64,000 bases of DNA from Hyphomicrobiales bacterium (GTDB lineage Bacteria > Pseudomonadota > Alphaproteobacteria > Rhizobiales > Rhizobiaceae). Each line of letters opens with the position of its first letter. Within the stretch, counting starts at the first letter, position 1. The translations under genes and the position numbers were made by a program. A model generated the notes under the pieces. The model was not told where the DNA came from. It searched no databases and worked only from the letters and a program-made list of their open reading frames with translations. Positions 59,706 through 64,000 of the stretch are shown in pieces. The stretch spans positions 1 through 64,000 of the forward strand of contig UCHV01000027.1 of NCBI GenBank assembly GCA_900472395.1, given 5' to 3'.

Positions 59706-59791
59706 CTCGAAAACGATGCGGGAAACTCGCGTCCTGATCTGAGCCGGTGTGCGACCTGTTTTCAGGCGTGCCCAAACCTGGAGGCGTCTTT

Positions 59792-60928
59792 TTGGACGAT
59801 CAATCCGTTTTGAAAACCACCCCGCTGCACGCGCTGCACGTTTCGCTCGGCGCAAAAATGGTGCCGTTCGCCGGTTACGACATGCCGGTGCAATATCCGC
59901 TCGGCGTCATGAAAGAGCATCTTCATACGCGCAACGAGGCCGGCCTGTTCGACGTTTCCCACATGGGTCAGGTCATCGTTAAGGCAAAATCCGGCCTGTA
60001 TGCCGATGCCGCGCTTGCGCTGGAAAAGCTGGTGCCTGTGGATATTCTGGCCCTCAAGGAGGGTCGCCAGCGTTACGGGTTCTTCACCGATGAAAACGGC
60101 GGCATCCTCGATGACCTGATGATCACCAATCGCGGCGATCATCTTCTGGTCGTCGTCAACGCCGCCTGCAAGGATCAGGACGTCGCCCATATGAAGGCGA
60201 ACCTGTCAGGCTGCGACGTTACCCTCCTCGAAGACCGCGCGCTGATCGCCCTTCAGGGCCCGCGTGCCGAAGCGGTTCTGGCCGAACTCTGGGCCGGCGT
60301 TTCCGCCATGAAATTCATGGACGTGGTGGAAGTGCCGCTGCACGACGTTCCCTGCATCATCTCCCGCTCCGGTTATTCCGGCGAGGACGGTTTTGAAATC
60401 TCCGTACCGGAAGCGCATGCCGTCGAAGTGGCAAACGCTCTGCTTGAACACCCGGATTGCGAAGCCATCGGCCTCGGCGCCCGTGACAGTCTGCGTCTCG
60501 AAGCCGGTCTGTGTCTCTACGGAAACGATATAGACACCACCACCTCGCCGATCGAAGCCTCGCTCGAATGGGCGCTGCAGAAGGCCCGCAAGGCCGGTGG
60601 CGACCGTGAAGGCGGTTTTCCGGGTGCGGACCGCATCCTCGGTGAACTCGCCAGCGGCACCACCCGCCGCCGGGTTGGCTTGAAGCCTGAAGGCAAGGCG
60701 CCGGTGCGTTCGCATGCCAAACTTTATGCCGATGCGGAAGGCAAGACCGAACTGGGCGAAGTCACCTCCGGCACATTCGGCCCGACCATCGAAGGCCCGG
60801 TCGCCATGGGTTATCTGCCGGTATCGCACACCGCCGCTGGCACCACGGTTTATGCCGAAGTGCGCGGCAAATATCTGGCCATGACGGTCGCGACGCTGCC
60901 CTTCATCACGCCGACATACAAACGCTGA
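59792..60928 (+). CDS. gcvT: Glycine cleavage system T protein (aminomethyltransferase)
   Basis: Takes the aminomethyl group from lipoyl-GcvH, releasing ammonia and forming methylene-THF. The protein has 378 residues. Conserved parts are FAGYDMPVQYP, AGLFDVSHMGQ (about 48-58), GGILDDLMITN, ALQGPRAEAVL, SRSGYSGEDGFEI, and GLGARDSLRLEAGLCLYGNDI with the folate-site Asp/Arg (about 225-245). I start at the TTG at 59792, seven bases after GGAGG; the frame open from 59747 would put the ribosome site inside the gene. First gene of gcvT-H-P behind the glycine riboswitch. Confidence 0.96.
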   Translation: MDDQSVLKTTPLHALHVSLGAKMVPFAGYDMPVQYPLGVMKEHLHTRNEAGLFDVSHMGQVIVKAKSGLYADAALALEKLVPVDILALKEGRQRYGFFTDENGGILDDLMITNRGDHLLVVVNAACKDQDVAHMKANLSGCDVTLLEDRALIALQGPRAEAVLAELWAGVSAMKFMDVVEVPLHDVPCIISRSGYSGEDGFEISVPEAHAVEVANALLEHPDCEAIGLGARDSLRLEAGLCLYGNDIDTTTSPIEASLEWALQKARKAGGDREGGFPGADRILGELASGTTRRRVGLKPEGKAPVRSHAKLYADAEGKTELGEVTSGTFGPTIEGPVAMGYLPVSHTAAGTTVYAEVRGKYLAMTVATLPFITPTYKR

Positions 60929-60955
60929 TCACATGATGGCTGTGCCGGTCCTTAC

Positions 60956-60983
60956 CCCCCTCTGGCCGGCAGGCCAGAGGGGG
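60956..60983. repeat. Perfect GC-rich hairpin between gcvT and gcvH
   Basis: CCCCCTCTGGCC pairs with GGCCAGAGGGGG around a GGCA loop, 12 uninterrupted pairs. It lies 27 bp after the gcvT stop and 57 bp before gcvH. There is no U tract. It may be an mRNA-stabilising or processing hairpin, or a repeated palindrome. Confidence 0.75.
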
Positions 60984-61040
60984 CGACTTGCGCAACGCCC
61001 AGAAGAAACAAACCAACACCCTTCCAGAGAGGACTTCCCC

Positions 61041-61399
61041 ATGCTGAAATTCACCGCCGAACATGAATGGCTGAAACTCGAGGGCGATGTCGCCACCGTC
61101 GGCATCACGAGCCATGCCGCCGAACAGCTCGGCGATCTCGTCTTCGTTGAACTGCCGGAAGTGGGCGCCGAACTCACCAAGGACGGCAATGCCGCCACCG
61201 TCGAGAGCGTCAAGGCAGCCTCCGACGTCTATTCGCCGCTCGATGGCGAAGTCACCGAAGTCAACCAGGCGATCGTTGACGATCCGTCGCTGGTCAATTC
61301 CGACCCGCAGGCCGCCGGCTGGTTCTTCAAGCTCAAGCTCAAGAACGTTGCCGATATCGACAGCCTGATGGACGAAGCCGCCTACAAGGATCTGATCGG

Positions 61400-61403
<4 letters not shown>
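61041..61403 (+). CDS. gcvH: Glycine cleavage system H protein
   Basis: Lipoyl carrier that shuttles the aminomethyl intermediate between GcvP, GcvT and the L protein, 120 residues. The lipoylated lysine is in ATVESVKAASDVYSPLDG (about 59). KFTAEHEWLKLEG at the start and VDDPSLVNSDPQAAGWFFKLKL near the end are typical. AGAGAGGA precedes the ATG. The gene ends in an ATGA overlap with gcvP. Its octanoylation needs LipB, encoded at 44095. Confidence 0.97.

Positions 61404-64000
<2,597 letters not shown>

Overview
The window is about 64 kb of gene-dense, GC-rich chromosome from an alphaproteobacterium of the Rhizobiaceae, most like Agrobacterium/Rhizobium. The evidence is a phosphatidylcholine synthase (Pcs), a suf operon in the rhizobial order sufS2-B-C-D-S1-X-A with an Irr-type box upstream, a fused SecDF, an ATP12 homologue, and dispersed palindromes built on CCTCGGG...CCCGAGG. 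Almost everything is core metabolism. I see no prophage, plasmid functions, transposase or CRISPR array.

Layout: 1-2.2 kb, glmS (cut by the window edge) and glmU for UDP-GlcNAc synthesis. 2.3-7.1 kb, a BMP-type nucleoside/sugar ABC importer. 7.2-11 kb, pcs, a UbiH-like hydroxylase, an AEC carrier and CcdA. 11-12.5 kb, tRNA-Ala(CGC), tRNA-Lys(TTT), DUF3597 and DUF2171 proteins. 12.6-15.9 kb, a MacAB-like efflux system. 15.9-24.2 kb, the suf Fe-S assembly operon on the minus strand, interrupted by a GIY-YIG nuclease cassette and by a parDE toxin-antitoxin pair. 24.4-29 kb, a hydrolase, diguanylate cyclase, anmK and tyrS. 29-41.6 kb, an AsmA-like giant protein, peroxiredoxin, DUF455 protein, LytM peptidase, DEAD helicase, Nudix, secDF and an SDR. 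41.7-45.1 kb, a cystine-type ABC importer, lipB and tRNA-Leu(GAG). 45.3-54.5 kb, unknown regulators, a DMT transporter, a site-2 protease and two formaldehyde-detoxification genes (adhC, fghA). 54.5-59.4 kb, DoxX, ATP12, HAD phosphatase, RluA-type synthase, CrcB and small unknowns. 59.5 kb to the end, a tandem glycine riboswitch followed by gcvT-gcvH-gcvP (gcvP cut by the window end).

Several genes connect functionally. LipB makes the octanoyl group that GcvH needs. The suf operon has two different cysteine desulfurases and should supply the cluster enzymes, including lipoyl synthase elsewhere. AdhC and FghA are consecutive steps of glutathione-dependent formaldehyde oxidation. AnmK and the LytM protein belong to wall turnover, and GlmS/GlmU to wall precursor supply.

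The most notable observation is the GIY-YIG gene at 21059-21400. It is bounded by perfect 29-bp inverted repeats and sits inside the suf operon. The same palindrome occurs elsewhere in the window as short inverted pairs with no gene between them. One of these (58980-59079) seems to retain the last codons of a nuclease gene. Together they look like an autonomous element with internally deleted derivatives, a possible nuclease-driven counterpart of REP/REPIN systems.
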